Source: Phoronis australis (Eukaryota; Phoronida; Phoronidae). Taken from it: 64,000 bases of DNA. The notes under the pieces were generated by a model. That model was not told where the DNA came from, ran no database searches, and saw nothing but the letters and a program-made list of their open reading frames with translations. Numbering within the stretch: position 1 is the stretch's first letter; each line of letters starts with the position of its first letter. A program made the position numbers and the translations under genes. The DNA lies in the NCBI GenBank assembly GCA_002633005.1, contig NMRA01000049.1:1098011-1162010 (forward strand). Direction: 5' to 3'. This document shows positions 23,100 to 36,900 of this stretch, in pieces.

Positions 23100-23274
23100 T
23101 AAGGACAGTTCACCGGAGACATATCTCACTATCGTAGTCTAGTGATTGCTGGATAGGCTCGATAATTAGTGAGGAAAGGTATACCAGTTCGTGTAAACAA
23201 AGAAATGGACTACTTATCGTGAAGTCGAAGGTGATAGCAACTTACAAGTAATAAGTAACAAAGGAAAGCACCAG
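23100..23274 (+). other. Possible 5' UTR exon with donor
   Basis: A consensus donor (CCAG|GTAAGT) at 23275 ends a stretch without a long frame. The first coding exon of the Ly6/uPAR gene (27975) is itself preceded by an acceptor, so an upstream non-coding exon must exist, and this is one candidate. The true position could be elsewhere. Confidence 0.2.
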
Positions 23275-23289
23275 GTAAGTGCCGATCAC

Positions 23290-26200
23290 CCATAATGTAT
23301 AGACCTAGGCATGTAAGCCACCATGTTGTATATTGTAATGTATGAGTTCAGTGAAAACTCATCAGTTGATCTGCCAGACAACAGACCTGGCATAGAATGA
23401 ATCCTATCATGAACAAGATTATCTATCCAGAAAAGTTACATAATTTTGAGATCATTAAAATTCTTAGCTACGAAAATATTGCCCGTGTTAACTAAGCGGT
23501 CTCAAATCGTAAGGTCACACAGTTACTTCATATTAATGCTGTTACAGTGTACAGATAACCAAAAGTATACCAAAGTTGACATCCAATGTCTTAACATTTG
23601 CCATTCCGTCACTTTTATCTGAAAATAAAAACTACGACCTATGAATGTGTTTCGTTTGCGACTGTACTGGTTTAATGTCAACACTTATCCTTTCCGGAAC
23701 TGTCATTGCTGCCCGGCGGATTACTGTTTAACAATGACTCCTACGTTGGGACATTGAATTTGGAAAACCAAGCAATGTTCAAGTCATCTCTGTGTTCGTT
23801 TGCTTTTTAGGTTGTGTAATGGACATAATGACGTTATCAATCAGAACCAACAATAATTCTTTCCATTTACGTAAATGAGCAGTGGGTGTGTGAACAACAC
23901 GTTTCATAATTCATCTTCTACAGGCAAGTTGACAAAACAAAGCCAAAGACAGAAATTTAATTTTAAATGCTATTGTGTCTTTCCAATAAGCTTGCAACAT
24001 GTTTACACCACGCTTTCCTACGCGCAGTCACTAGACTCTGGACGGTGGTTGTGAAAGTTCCCGTTAGGTGGTGTGCTAACATGTCACGAGTAATGCATTT
24101 CTAATTTTACCTTCACCAAAAGAGTAAAACCATTTCAACTGAAACTACTTGCACTTCATTGATAACATTTCACACGTACCTGCAAGTATTTATCACTCCG
24201 ATGACATCTGTTATTCGTCATGTCATCGATCCACGGCGTCATTTCGAGACAATGTCCGTCCTCGTGTCGACCGCTATAACTCCTGCGGATTGATTTTGAC
24301 GCGAAGGGTCAATGCTATACTTATAACACAAAATTTCGATTACTGTTATGTGTTTGACTTGGCCTGTTTGTTATTTAAAAGCCTGGAGCGATACTTGAAT
24401 CATATGAGGGCACAGAGGTTGCTATATGATATTAATAGATATTTATTTTCAAACGCACGGAGTTGGTTTTAAGAGTTATGGGTTCAGGCTTTAGAGGTTT
24501 TGGAAGAAAGCCTATTTTTTGTCTATAAGACAATGTTGAGGTAACTTTTCGATCCTGATATAGGGCAAGCTATGTCGACCTCATTACCTCTGATTTGCGT
24601 GGATAACTACATCCTCATAATTAGCATAATTTACGTGTATGCATGAAATCTCATAATTTATGTAATCTACCGATTTTATCCAGGCTCGACGTATCATAAT
24701 GTTAACCATCGTTTTTAGTACTTGCAAGGTCATTGTCACGTGTTTTAAGCCTAACCATTGCAACTTCATACAGGCTTTAGACGAAAATACCGTTCTGCAT
24801 CGCAACATGGAATAGTTCCGGTTTTGACTGAAGTGTTCTTTCGATCCTGTAAATGTACCATTAGTACGCTCGGCTGATACTTACAACATAATCCGAGCTC
24901 ATGTGTCCCGGTCATCACGATGCTGTTTGTCCCAAAATGTACGAAAACTTAAACCTTAAGTTTATTTTACTGCGTACTGGTATTTTACTGATTCATATTG
25001 AATAATTGTACCAAAACTTTCTTTCACAACCATAAAAATGCAAAAATTCGCTGTAGTCACTATTTGATAGCCTCGTTATTCTATTGTGTGTTACACCAAC
25101 CTTTGCTTCAACGCTGCTTGTTCTCCACGGCAGTTAGACCAGGTCATCATTTCACTGAAATTCGTGCAAACGAAAGTATGAAAACACGCTGCTCTACATC
25201 ATAAAATGGCGTCAGTAGAGCGTCAATCGTTATTATTCAGGAAATCAAGTGTAAAAATTTCGGGTTTTATCTGATCCTGCATGACCTTGAACGTTGAAAT
25301 AAAAACACACTGTTTAACAATCGGTTAGAGAGGTACGTATATGTATGTTAATTTATGTTAATTAAGACCTAGTTACAAGATAAAAGTAACTATACTGCAT
25401 TTCCCCACTCGTGTGAACAAAAATGGTAATTTCTTCTAAAACTTGCACATATTTGCCCTATGGGAAATTATCATGTGACCTTGATAGCCTTGAATTCAGT
25501 ATCCTAAATAAAAATCAAGACCAAAATTGCCAAACTACATCAAAGAATTCATGAAATATGCTGATAATGTAATTTTTGTTAATTAGGATTCTATTATGCA
25601 TGCATATCAGGGTTATGAAGATCGCAATTGCTTGCCGTATGGTATCAGGGTGGAAGAAGAACCTCAAACTGGTTGCCATGTATAAAGAATGGCCATTTTC
25701 TCCAGAACTTACAAACCCACATCCTATTTGGACGGTTTCTGTAAATTTTTGAGAGAAAATGGCTATGTTTGGAAAATGTCAAGTGTTTCTGGCCTTGGTC
25801 AACGTTGCAAGCATCAAAATGTGATTCCGTTAACTATAAGATAATATGTAATTTGAAGTCATTGGGATCTTATCAGTGGGTACAAATCACGATCATTGTG
25901 GCAGAAACTGTTTGCCCTAGACCTAAAGAATGACATCATTTGGAAAAAGAATAGCGACGTCCCATAAAACTGCACACAAGCCCTACTCTCTTGCACGAGC
26001 GTCACGGACGGTTTCCCAACATTCAGTGTTCCTTTCTCCTGAACACAGACTAGATCCATCGAGATAAATCATGTCATGAAAGGCAACTCATTTTACTGAA
26101 ATATTATATTTTTTCAACGATTATATTCTGATGACAATTGTTCGTGAAAACTCTTTTCATGAGAAAAAACGCTGTTCGTGAAAAATGTCCGTTCGTTGGA

Positions 26201-27930
26201 GAAAGGGACAAAGATGCTGATTATGAAACCATCCTGATGCCTGTTGCACGCCGAGCAGACGTGTTTACACAGGCATTAACACTGTTCAAGGAAGAACACC
26301 AGCCGAGACTGTTGCGATTAATTCTTATCGGTCATGCGATGCCATCTTTGAAAAAAATGTTTGGTACGTGTTTTGGGTAGCTGCGTTGATTTGGTTTTAC
26401 GGAAAATTAACGAGGTGACAAAATCAAGGACCGAGAAGAATTCACTGAATGCTTCACCGGGAAGATTCACTTCCGTGAATGTTCCAATTTGGGGTTTACA
26501 GTTTCGGCTGCACTGTATGTAGAGATGCCTAGGGGTTAAGAACGTTGCCAAGCTGACTGCTAAACTATATTTCACTATGCAACACAATTTAATGGGCGCT
26601 AGCCTGTAATCTGGGTAGCAATTTACACTGTGATGTTTTAACGGAAATTTCAGCCTGATGGACCGCGAAAGAACATCACGAACTCTTGTTTGTCAATGAA
26701 TATATCACGTCAGTTATCAGATATCTCGATAATGATATAAAAACTTGCCTGCCCTCGGGTTACGACTCCGGAGGTCAAAATCATGTCAAATATCCATCGT
26801 TAGTGAGATAACAGCTAGAGTATAAGATAACACCAGACGACCTCGGAAGGAGCAGGTGCCGTCTTTTACGATTGCGATTTGAGCAACACCTGATCCGTGC
26901 ACCTGATTTTCTGGAGTATAAATGACAACGTTTGTCTCTTCTTGGTACCTGCGTAAGTGTATGATTTTGGAATATGGGGTAATGAAAAGATTTCCTACAT
27001 AAATGTGTGTGATTTGTTTCATGAGGGAATTGTGGCGATTGATGAACAATATGCGCTGGATCCTAGGGGAAAGCGGGGTTTTCTATGCTTCTTTACCACT
27101 CAGCACGTTAAAACGATTACGTGTGTGTTTTCCAAAAGAAGAGCTGGCACTTAGACACACCTAAAATATATTCACCCTGAAAACAGTCACTGAGCTCAAC
27201 TGTTCCACGCCTTAGATTTTCTTTTATTAAAAACTAGATAATGACACCTACTCAAGTTCAGAGTGCCTGGTGCAATGCTCTATCACTTTGACGACTAAAA
27301 TTTCACATTGCGAACAAGACTAGCCACGAACTCTACCTCCCATCGTGGTGCTATGATGTTAATCTTAGGACAGTTATTTGGAAATGTTAGCCAAGTGACT
27401 GGTTTGTAATCAGAAGACAGTACTTTGAACTTAAAACGTTTACTCTAATGGTCGCTCTGGAGAATTTTGATATTCATTAATCAGCATCATCATTACAATA
27501 GAACGCAACGACGGGGTTAAATTATTGTCATCGTCATATTCGCAAGAAGTCCTTGGCCATGGCCACAAATTGTCCTGTCTGCTCTAGACCGTTGCCTTTC
27601 GCGCCCCACTTTCCCCATTTTAAACTTGTCTGGTCTGTTGCTGGAAAATACTCTATTAAACAGATCACTAAAACTGATTATAACCTGGGTTTCTGATCAT
27701 GACATCGAAGATGGTTCGATATGAGGTGCTTCTGCATGGAAAGTAATACACTTCAATTAGAACATGCAGTCGTAAAAAGGTCATAATGCTCAGGATTATC
27801 ATTTCAAGGTGCAAAACACTGCACGCGTTCAATAAATAACAATATTGCGCACACACTAATCACTTAGCCGGCTAATACACTTATTGAGGAGGATGGTGTT
27901 TGGTATGCTCTTCATGCATCACATGTTCTG
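23290..27930. other. No gene recognised
   Basis: AT-rich sequence upstream of the first coding exon of the Ly6/uPAR gene. Open frames at 24149-24472 (plus) and 26786-27049 (minus; the latter has a weak acceptor near 26952) lack recognisable domains or partner exons. Confidence 0.35.
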
Positions 27931-27940
27931 CTTATTTCAG

Positions 27941-30900
27941 AGTCGCGCAAGTGGGTTTCAAGTGTCCCTTTAAAATGTCCAAGTCAATATTGACATGCGG
28001 CCACCTGTTAATAGCTGTCTTCATCAATATCGTAAAATCAGGTAAGTCAGTCGTGACCACAGTAGCTAGTCGACGTCAGTTAAAGGTACGGGTTGCTCAA
28101 TTGTTAGATCCTGCCTTTCTTTCTAAGTTTTGATTTAGACACTTATGGCATAAAACTAATCATAACATGTTTTTGATGAGATTAGAAATATTTTTTGTAC
28201 TTGAGAGGAACCGACAGCTCGCACTTGCTTGAGGGTCATGCTCGACATATAAATTTGCAAAAATCACCGGCTTCCGTCGAGTCAGTTTGTAAAGGTTGTT
28301 CTCCAATTCTTACGACCTGCCAGCAATTGGCTCTACCTGAGTCCAGAAATATCAGTCTAATCTGAAGAAGGAACAAGCTGAGGCCAATTTTATTGCAATA
28401 AGTATTTTTGACTAAAGGTGGGTAGTCAGTTGTACCCAGCACTTTAGCTCCGCAAGAGAGAATCTTGTGCACGCTGGCGTGTAGATATACACCAAATAAT
28501 TGATAAACACGTTTTGTGCCTTGGTATTCCTGCTTATCACATCTTAGATTTCGAAATACATACTAGGCTAATTCATTCATTTGAGTTCCAATAAATTATA
28601 AAAGATCTGAAATCTGGATACGTTCCGACATAGCAAGATCACGCGAAACTACGCAAAATCACAAACATGAAGGGCGACTATACAAGTATACTCGGGATCT
28701 TACTGTCGTACATGTAGCCTGGCAACTTTTTGGAGATTAAAGTGACTGATCGGTGAAGATGGAATGTTACATTATGGGATAAAGTTCAATGTTTTCCCAC
28801 ACACGCGAAGATTTTCTCGTCGCAATTGCATGGGCGGCGCAGCAATGAAAAAAGTGGGGGCTAAAGCCCTCTCAGCCCCCCGTGGTTCACCGCCTATAGA
28901 CCATGTGCGGCGTAGCCCTCTATGGTGTGGCGCCCATGAATTGTGCTTCGCGAGTCTCTTGGGTCTACAGAAAGCATCCCTGTTTCAGTCTTTACAGACT
29001 ACCTGTCTTTTATGTTGAAAATATGCGGCATGGTATTTTTTCTAACAAAGTTACCTGGCGCTGACAACATAGTTCTAAAAATTACACCAATCACACATAT
29101 CAACCTCTCAAGGTGAAATGTAAGCACACATTCCTTAGTGTACCAGAATTTACAACTTTCCACGAACTTCCTAAAGGTACGATGCCTGCATCATAAATCA
29201 CTTTAATTTTGATCTTTTTGGTGTCACGACACTGACGACACAGTGTCGCAACTGCAGAGAATTATGAACATTCTATCATCTCGTGATCAACTACACAGTT
29301 TGTTATTGGCTCAAAATAATGTTAGTTGATAACTTATCACACTAAAACCATTCACCGGTGTCAAGATCATTGCGCGAGGTTGCACTTATCATTCCGTTTG
29401 GCGATTGAATGTTTTAGCAGATTTTATGAAAACAATGTTGCAGTCTGTGCAAACAAATCACTCAACTAGTTAGGCTTCCCTGTATGCAAGGCATTTTTTT
29501 CTATCTATTAACAAACACGTTTACATGCACATTCATAGCCTATAACTATTTTAATTCAGACTGTCGAACGTTTGCATTTTTAACGTTTGGGTTTACTTAC
29601 ACAGTCAATGCCTTTGCTATAGCAATTGTTTCAAAATTAAATCGCAGTAGACGATTGCGTCAGGGCTTCAACAAAAATTTGTAAAACGCTATTTATATTG
29701 TGTTGTGAACGGTCCTTAAATCAGAAATAAGCCCGCGCCCGCGTTCCTTGTCAGAAACTTACTGGTATAAAGGTGGTCTCACTTTTGTGATCGTTTGTCT
29801 TGCAAAGAGCTGACAGTTTGTTGGTCATCAGGACTGTGGTTGGTGAATAAAATGACACAAGACAACATTTAGAGCCTGCTCTCAAGCACTGACAACCTGT
29901 CAGCTCTTCCAAGTTCAGGAATCGTACCTATTTAAACTAAGGACGAAGTCCTTTTTCACCACGGTAAATGATCTAACTAAACAAACTGGTCTGTGCCACA
30001 GAGGCCGGGTTTAAAGTCATGTAAATATCCAACATTAACACCCCCAGTGAAGACTTGACCAGAGTACACTGTAAACATTGTCTCTGTCCATTTCTTGTCA
30101 TTCCATTGTTAACATGTGACTATCTATTGCCTCATTTGAGAAGAAAAAGTAAACATAGACATGAGCACTAACCAGGCATTGTACCTCTGTATTAATTTTA
30201 GCAACAGTGCGGACAAATGTTTGCTAGAACTTTCACGGTCGTGTTTGATATTTAACTATGGTTGCCTGATGTTCTTTGCAGTGCTAAAGTAAATATTTAC
30301 GCTTTCTAATGACATTTTGCGTTTCAGTTCGATCTTGTTTACTGCATGTCTAACAACAAATGCAAGAATCAACAAAGTACAGGTCTTGTCCATTGTTGCT
30401 CAGTTTATAGATTATCGGCCAGGTGTGTGTATGGTCAATATTTTGTTCTAAAAATGCTTCATGTTCGTGTTCAATCAATGCTGACGCTGATGCCTTTTTT
30501 ACCAGTTTATCTACTTATTGACCGATGCCATGTTGGGGTCCATATATTTTGGCGTATCCAAATCTTGTTGTCCAATACGTACATCATTATCGTTGTGCTT
30601 ATTGTTGAATTAAATAAACTTTATGAAGTTATTAGGTTTGACCAGCACAATAAGGCAATTAAGTCCGTTGCGTTTTTACGATTTTACCTCAAACCGTCAA
30701 TTAAATTCTCGCCGTTTTCTGCTAGACATTCTCTGAAATCAAGTCAGGTGACCTTACCAGTTAAAACAGGTAAGGCCACAGTAGTACTTAAAAATACTAC
30801 TGTGCCATATACTGAGTGGGATTTAGATCAGCCAGCTGCAAAGCAAAAATTTCAGGCTCCATTCCGCGCTTTGGCTGAGCTCAGCAGAAAATGGTTTTCT

Positions 30901-33900
30901 CGCCGATAATGTCAGTTTAACGAGAACAACATTTTTAATGTTCAGTGCTCGGTTGCATGAAACAGTCTCAAATAGGCACTCATTTTGCGAATGCAAAGCT
31001 ATATTTTCTCACATGCCATAGGCGGACTTAGGGGGGGCCCGCCCCCCCCCCCCCTTGGCTGCCGCAAAAAAAAATTAAACAGCTAGCAAGAGCGTAGGGA
31101 AATGTTGAGTTTATTAATTTGTCCCGGTAATTAAAATTATGCGGATGAAAAAAGTGCGCAGTTTTAGTGTTTGGGGGGGCTCAGATCCAATTTCAAGTGT
31201 CAAATCCGGAACACGGCGCATTCGTAACGGAACTATGGCTAAGTGTAGGCTCTCCCGCGATATCCCAGGCGACCGGCAGTGGCGCTGCGCACTACGACTC
31301 CGTTTCCACTGTGCAATGAAGAAAATTTACTTCATTTTTTAAAGAAAATGGAACCTGAGTGACGATGAAAAAACAGAAGCTGCTGGTAGGATGTGAATTT
31401 TAATCGAAGCCTTAGTGCATCACTCAGAAACTCATTAATTCTCTCTTTGTCAAACCTTAACTTAAGACGATTTCCAAAGCAATCCCGTCATTGTTGCCAA
31501 CACGAAAAACGGATTTGGTCTTTTGGGCATTTGAAGACTATTTTAAGTACAACAAATTTGTTAAGAACCGATTGCACAAAATATAAAACGTGTAATTAGC
31601 ATTACAAAAAAGAAGTAGGTTTCGCGCACAAACGCTGTGGACCATAAACAAGTAGGTCTCTAAGTTTAAGCTTATTAGTGAAATTGTGGTGGTGTAGTAG
31701 TATAGCACGCGCGTCCCATCAACCAGATCGCGAGTTCGGTCTGTGAAACTCGCAGTTTTTCCTGTGTGACATGTTCTCCGTGTTTATTTTTCTTTATTTT
31801 TTTGCCTTTTTTTCTTGGATAATACATCAGAAATCAAGGAAAATGCTTGATTTTTAGAGGAAAAACAGAAAAATTTCCTGGCCTCCCTCCATTCGGTGCT
31901 ATGCGCATCTACAATCGTGGTTTGCGCAAATGCCGGACAAAATGTTGGGCCCCCCCCTTGTGATATCCTAGATCCGCCGCTGCATGCCCCTCTCTGGCAG
32001 GGGATAACGGAGGCAACTGTCGCTCTATTATTTTTCTCGAAATTGTATATCACTTGAGAAAAATTGATGACCTGACAGATAACATCAATTGCTGCGCATA
32101 TCTTGATTTATATTTAGGGGTCCAGCTATTGAAGGGAGCCATTGACGACATTCAAGTGGCCACCATTTTCTTGTTTTTATTGACAAATTCCTAAGGGGCA
32201 GCTCACGGGGAAAGGACCCAATGTTGATATCGATTACCTCTATTTTCTATTTTTTTGTGAAATCGTACAACCGGCTTTGATTTTGAGGAAGGTCACGATG
32301 GAATGAACTGTTAATCTTTTCTAAGCTTAATGATGTTTAGCCGTTCATCTTAAGGTGTCCCATTTCAGACGGGACCCTCTAGTTGGGCGGTTCGGGGTAA
32401 TTGTCCCTTTGTCCCTCTATTCACGTAAATACCTTATTGGCAGTGAAGTATTCACGAGAAGAAGTTGAAATTCCAAATTCATCAAAAACACAAAACATCC
32501 GTACACAGCACAGCAGTATGAAGACATTAGACCCAAACAATCAAAAACATGCGAAAAATCACTTGTATTGACCGCCATCAAAAAGGTGGAATTTTTAAGA
32601 ACGTGAATACCACTATTTGCAAATTACACAAAAGGATTTTTCCGATGGTTAGTCATAAAATAATGTCACTTTTCCTATAGTATCAAAAGAATAGTATTTC
32701 TTTTGAAAATCGTTTTAGGAGTTGTTTGTAAGGAATTCGCACATGTCGAAAAGACTGTCAGGTCTACGATTTGTGATGACCGTGTACATGTCAAACGGGG
32801 GTACTGAAAGTATTCGCAATATTAAACAAAAATTTCAGCGATTTTTGGAGTTTCGAGCTTAATTCGTGAACCGTTGTAGGTACCTCTGAAAGGCGCAAAA
32901 TACACCTTAATACGAATGCCCCATCTCCCTTGTTGCTCCGGTTAATCATCTGCGGGCATGCCTGGGGAAATTGCTTGTAACATTCCGTATTGATACACAA
33001 ACTCGTTGTTTTCTGATTGACGTGTTTATGTATCCACGAAAGTCGACGGATTCACAGATGATTTTTGACAATTAGAAGCCAATTTTGTAAGAATTTATGA
33101 TGTTTCAGTGAATTTAGTTGCAGACTGAATAGTAAAGTACGCTTAGACGATTCTTGTCTATCTAAAATAACTCTCAGACATTGATGAAACTCTAACAGTT
33201 CCCAAAAATATACTCACTTTTCAAATGACAATTAATGCATTGCTTTTTGACTAGTAGGTACAAGATTTGTCGTTTAAACTCACAAAGAGGGGATTGAAAA
33301 GGAATTAAGTCATTAAATCAAGGTATACCCATTGCTCATGGAATCGATTGTTCATTTCTGATTTACATGTTTATGTATCTACGAAAATCGACTGATTGAT
33401 GATTTTTGACAATTGAAGCTAATCTTGTATGAAATGACGATCTTCACTGAACTTAGTTGCAGGCTAACATTGGGAAAATTCGATCTGTCATCAGGTCCCC
33501 AAATAGTAAAGTACACTTCACGATTTTTGTTTACCTGAAATAAATATGAAGGATATTGATGAATGTCGGACAGCTCTACAAAGTGTACCAAAATGTTGTC
33601 ACACTCAAATGACATTAGGAACTAGATTATTGGTTTAAATTCACAAATCATAGATCGAAAAAGAAGTTTAAGTCCTTAAATAAATAAAACGTATTGCTCC
33701 TTACCTTATAAAGTTTGTCTTTGCCTTTCCTTGATGTTTTTAGTTTCCAGAGGTGTTGAGCAATGAATTTTTGTTCTTCATAACTGAAACGTTTGCTTGC
33801 CATTCCCGTGCATACTACACAGACAGAGTACGACATCACGCACCCACGTTAAAAATAAGATGTAACCATGCAGTATGCCTGCGCAAAATCTTAGCGATCC

Positions 33901-36900
33901 ACGGAAATTGAATTTGAACTCTAGGCGTTGAAGTGTGCACATTTTTGGGACACACTCTGTATCAACTATACTACCGGCCTTGTTTCAATAATTGAAGGGA
34001 TTTTGAAATAGTCCCAAAGGCACTATATCAGGGACTTCGCGGGACCTCAGGTTTTAAAAAAAGTCCTTCAAAGAAGGGCCATAATAAAATGAACTTTTCA
34101 CGAAACTGTATCATAATAAAACGAATCTTGACCTGAGAGCCAGCGCAGACGAATAATAGCTAAGCTGCATGTCTCAAGTGAACCATAGACAGCTGAGCTG
34201 ACCAGGGACTAGCTTTAATATATCGAATAATGTATTTTCACACTATTAGATCTCAGTTACATTTACGTGAGGCAGCTCCCACCTACCCGTCAGTACACTG
34301 GCCCTATGCCCATTCTTACTGTCCGTGAAACTTTATTGCTTCACGGTTACTCAAATTCTGATGGCTGCATTCCCGGGGTTGCCCCCCACCTATGACGGAC
34401 ATGGGGCTTTAGGTACAAATATGGCGGCATCCGAAGACCAGGGGTGGGGAATTCGGGGGAGGAAGTGATGGTGATAAGAAGGGGGGTAGTTAAGCGAAGT
34501 CGAATTGGTTTGTGTTTCTCCCCTCAATAATTTTTGGGTCTGTTAAGGGCTTAGTCCCTAGTTTTGATTGAATTAAGGGCTCTGTTTTTAATTATATTAT
34601 TCGGAAATGCCATTAGTCAAGGAAGGGCTCATAATCACGATAAAACGTTAGAAAAAATACACCTGTGAGTATAGAACGAAATAAATATGCGAAAGATTTA
34701 GGGAACTTAGTTGAGTCCCTATTTGGGCCTTGTTTCACGCAGCCGGACAGGCAAGTCTCGGGATTTTTACGAAATTTCCAAGAGGTTTTGCCCTTGTCAT
34801 ATATCTGAGAAGAGTGTAGGATTTGTTTTTTCACATGGAAAAACTCGGCGTGTCTAAAACTTTCAACCACATGACGCAACTTTTGTAAAAACACGCTTGC
34901 GCAATGTAAAGTAATTCAGTACTGTTACTTTTTGTTAATTGTTTTATTTTAAGCTTAATAATTGTAAATTGCATTCAGATTTCGTAACAAATGTTCAAGA
35001 TAGAATCTAATGAATAGTTTTTGAAGTTGTAACATCAAAACTTAAAAAATGGCTGTAAATAACAGTCAGCAAGGCTTCCCCGCGCGTGAGCACTGAATTG
35101 ACCTTGAGACAGCACAGCTAGACAAGTCTCCGCTTTTTTCGAGTTGAGACTCGTCTCCGTTAGAATGAACAAGAATATGGAATTCGCCGCCGAAGATGGG
35201 TCCGTTTAAGAAGTTGTTTGCATGTCCTTCCGACTGGGAGTACGTACAGTTGCGACACCCGATTTGTCAATCATAACTTTGTCACCTTCTGGGAATTCCG
35301 GCATTGTTTGGTTGGCGCGCGTTTGGTTGTTTTAGTATTTTGCAGACGATAAAATGTAAGGCGTATGGATTTTTACTTTGCACTACTTAGTGATTCGCCC
35401 ATGTAATATGAAAAAAATTACGTACTCGGTGTTATTAACTAGTCGTGTCGTAACACATTCCAGGTTATGTGAGAAAAACTGTACGCTAATCAATAATTAG
35501 GCACACTACCACGCGTCACGTTGCTTATGATGAAATTGAAAAAATGGAAGTTTTATGCAACGCAGTTGGTAACTGTGTAATCTGGTCTTAAAATTAATTT
35601 AAGTTACTGTACATCTATACACTTGCTGGTGACACAGCGTGTGGGACAATTTTGATAGCACGAAGAATTAGGTACATCACCGAAGGTACAGCCTATTCCA
35701 TTTCGTAGAATTCCTCGATAGGTGAGGTAGGTTTTAGCTGACATGAAACAAAACGTTTGTGTGAATCCCAACATGATCGTATTTTTATATTCCTGACCTT
35801 TACATCCGGGTAAAAAGGGCCACCTCTCGGGTTAAAAAATATCACCATCGAACTGAAAAATACCACCCAAGCTATCAAACTGAGTAGGTTATGGCTAGGA
35901 GCTAAAAACAGAGTAGAAAACATTTTAGAAAAAAAAACTTCGAGAACATAGTTCGACTGGTTACAAATTGTGCCATGACAGCTACAAGCGCTGATCAAAC
36001 GCAAGATTGTTGACGTCAAGGAAGTAAAATGAGAGGCGACCGAGGCCTTTTCTCCGTGAATAGGGGACCAAATGCAAAACTGAAATGAGTGTAGACGGGT
36101 TGGACGTTTTTGCAATGTTACTGAAGGAGATACTGGTTCGCAGTGCCCCCTCCCGGAGTACGCTAATGGATATGGGCGAACTTTCTTCTTGCTAAAACGT
36201 GAACACTTACAATAAAACAGTGGAAGCACTTTCTGCTGGAATGAAGATTTGCGTTATGTCTGGCTCACGAGAATTAAAAGTTATACCGGTACTACGCGCC
36301 CCTGCGACCAAAATGAGGGAAGAGAACTACTTTACTGCACCCATACCAATACGGTACACGCTTGTGCTGAACTGTATCTACTGTAACGTTTGCTTTCTCT
36401 CCAGGTGACGGTATACGCTGTTACACGTGCAGCTCATACTCAGAAGACAGCGATTGCTTTAGGCGAACGACTTCCATCAAAGAGATAAAATGCCCTCAAG
36501 ACATGCCTTTCTGTACATACACGGAGAACAGAGAACCATGGATATTCCCAAATAGTAGTGTCAAAAGTAAGTCAGGTTCAAATTAAATATAACTTTTTCC
36601 CATACCCAAGTTTGGACTAACAATGGAAAGACTCACCAAAATGTTCACATAATAAGAGCAAAAATAAACGCGAGCCTAAGTCAAAATAGGTATGCTAGTA
36701 CTTGATGAGTGCATGAGAGACTACAAGTTAACATGTCTCGGCGTGACATTTTATTCGCCGAACACGCCTTTGATTAATGGCGAACTATCAGTTCTTCGCA
36801 AGAAAAAATCTCATCTGAGTAAGGCACAAGTTAAGGTCATTTGTAAAGCAGCAAGTGGTTTAAATGATAATGTATAATGTAGTTTCTCCACGGAACCACG

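Noticed and set aside
26786-27049. Minus-strand frame with a possible acceptor near 26952
   Set aside because: Weak acceptor, no partner exon or family; could be checked by RNA-seq.
30346-30909. 187-codon plus-strand frame in Ly6 intron 1
   Set aside because: No recognisable domain; its 3' part is a repeat whose other copies are not open.
31685-31760. tRNA-like sequence inside the 966-bp element
   Set aside because: Only a rough A box and a poor B box; no clover-leaf can be drawn.
33945-33964. Outer boundary of a complete mariner element
   Set aside because: The terminus resembles mariner, but homology to copy C continues past it and no matching opposite terminus was found.
35693-36229. 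178-codon minus-strand frame
   Set aside because: No domain, no splice context and biased composition; lies in the Ly6 intron.
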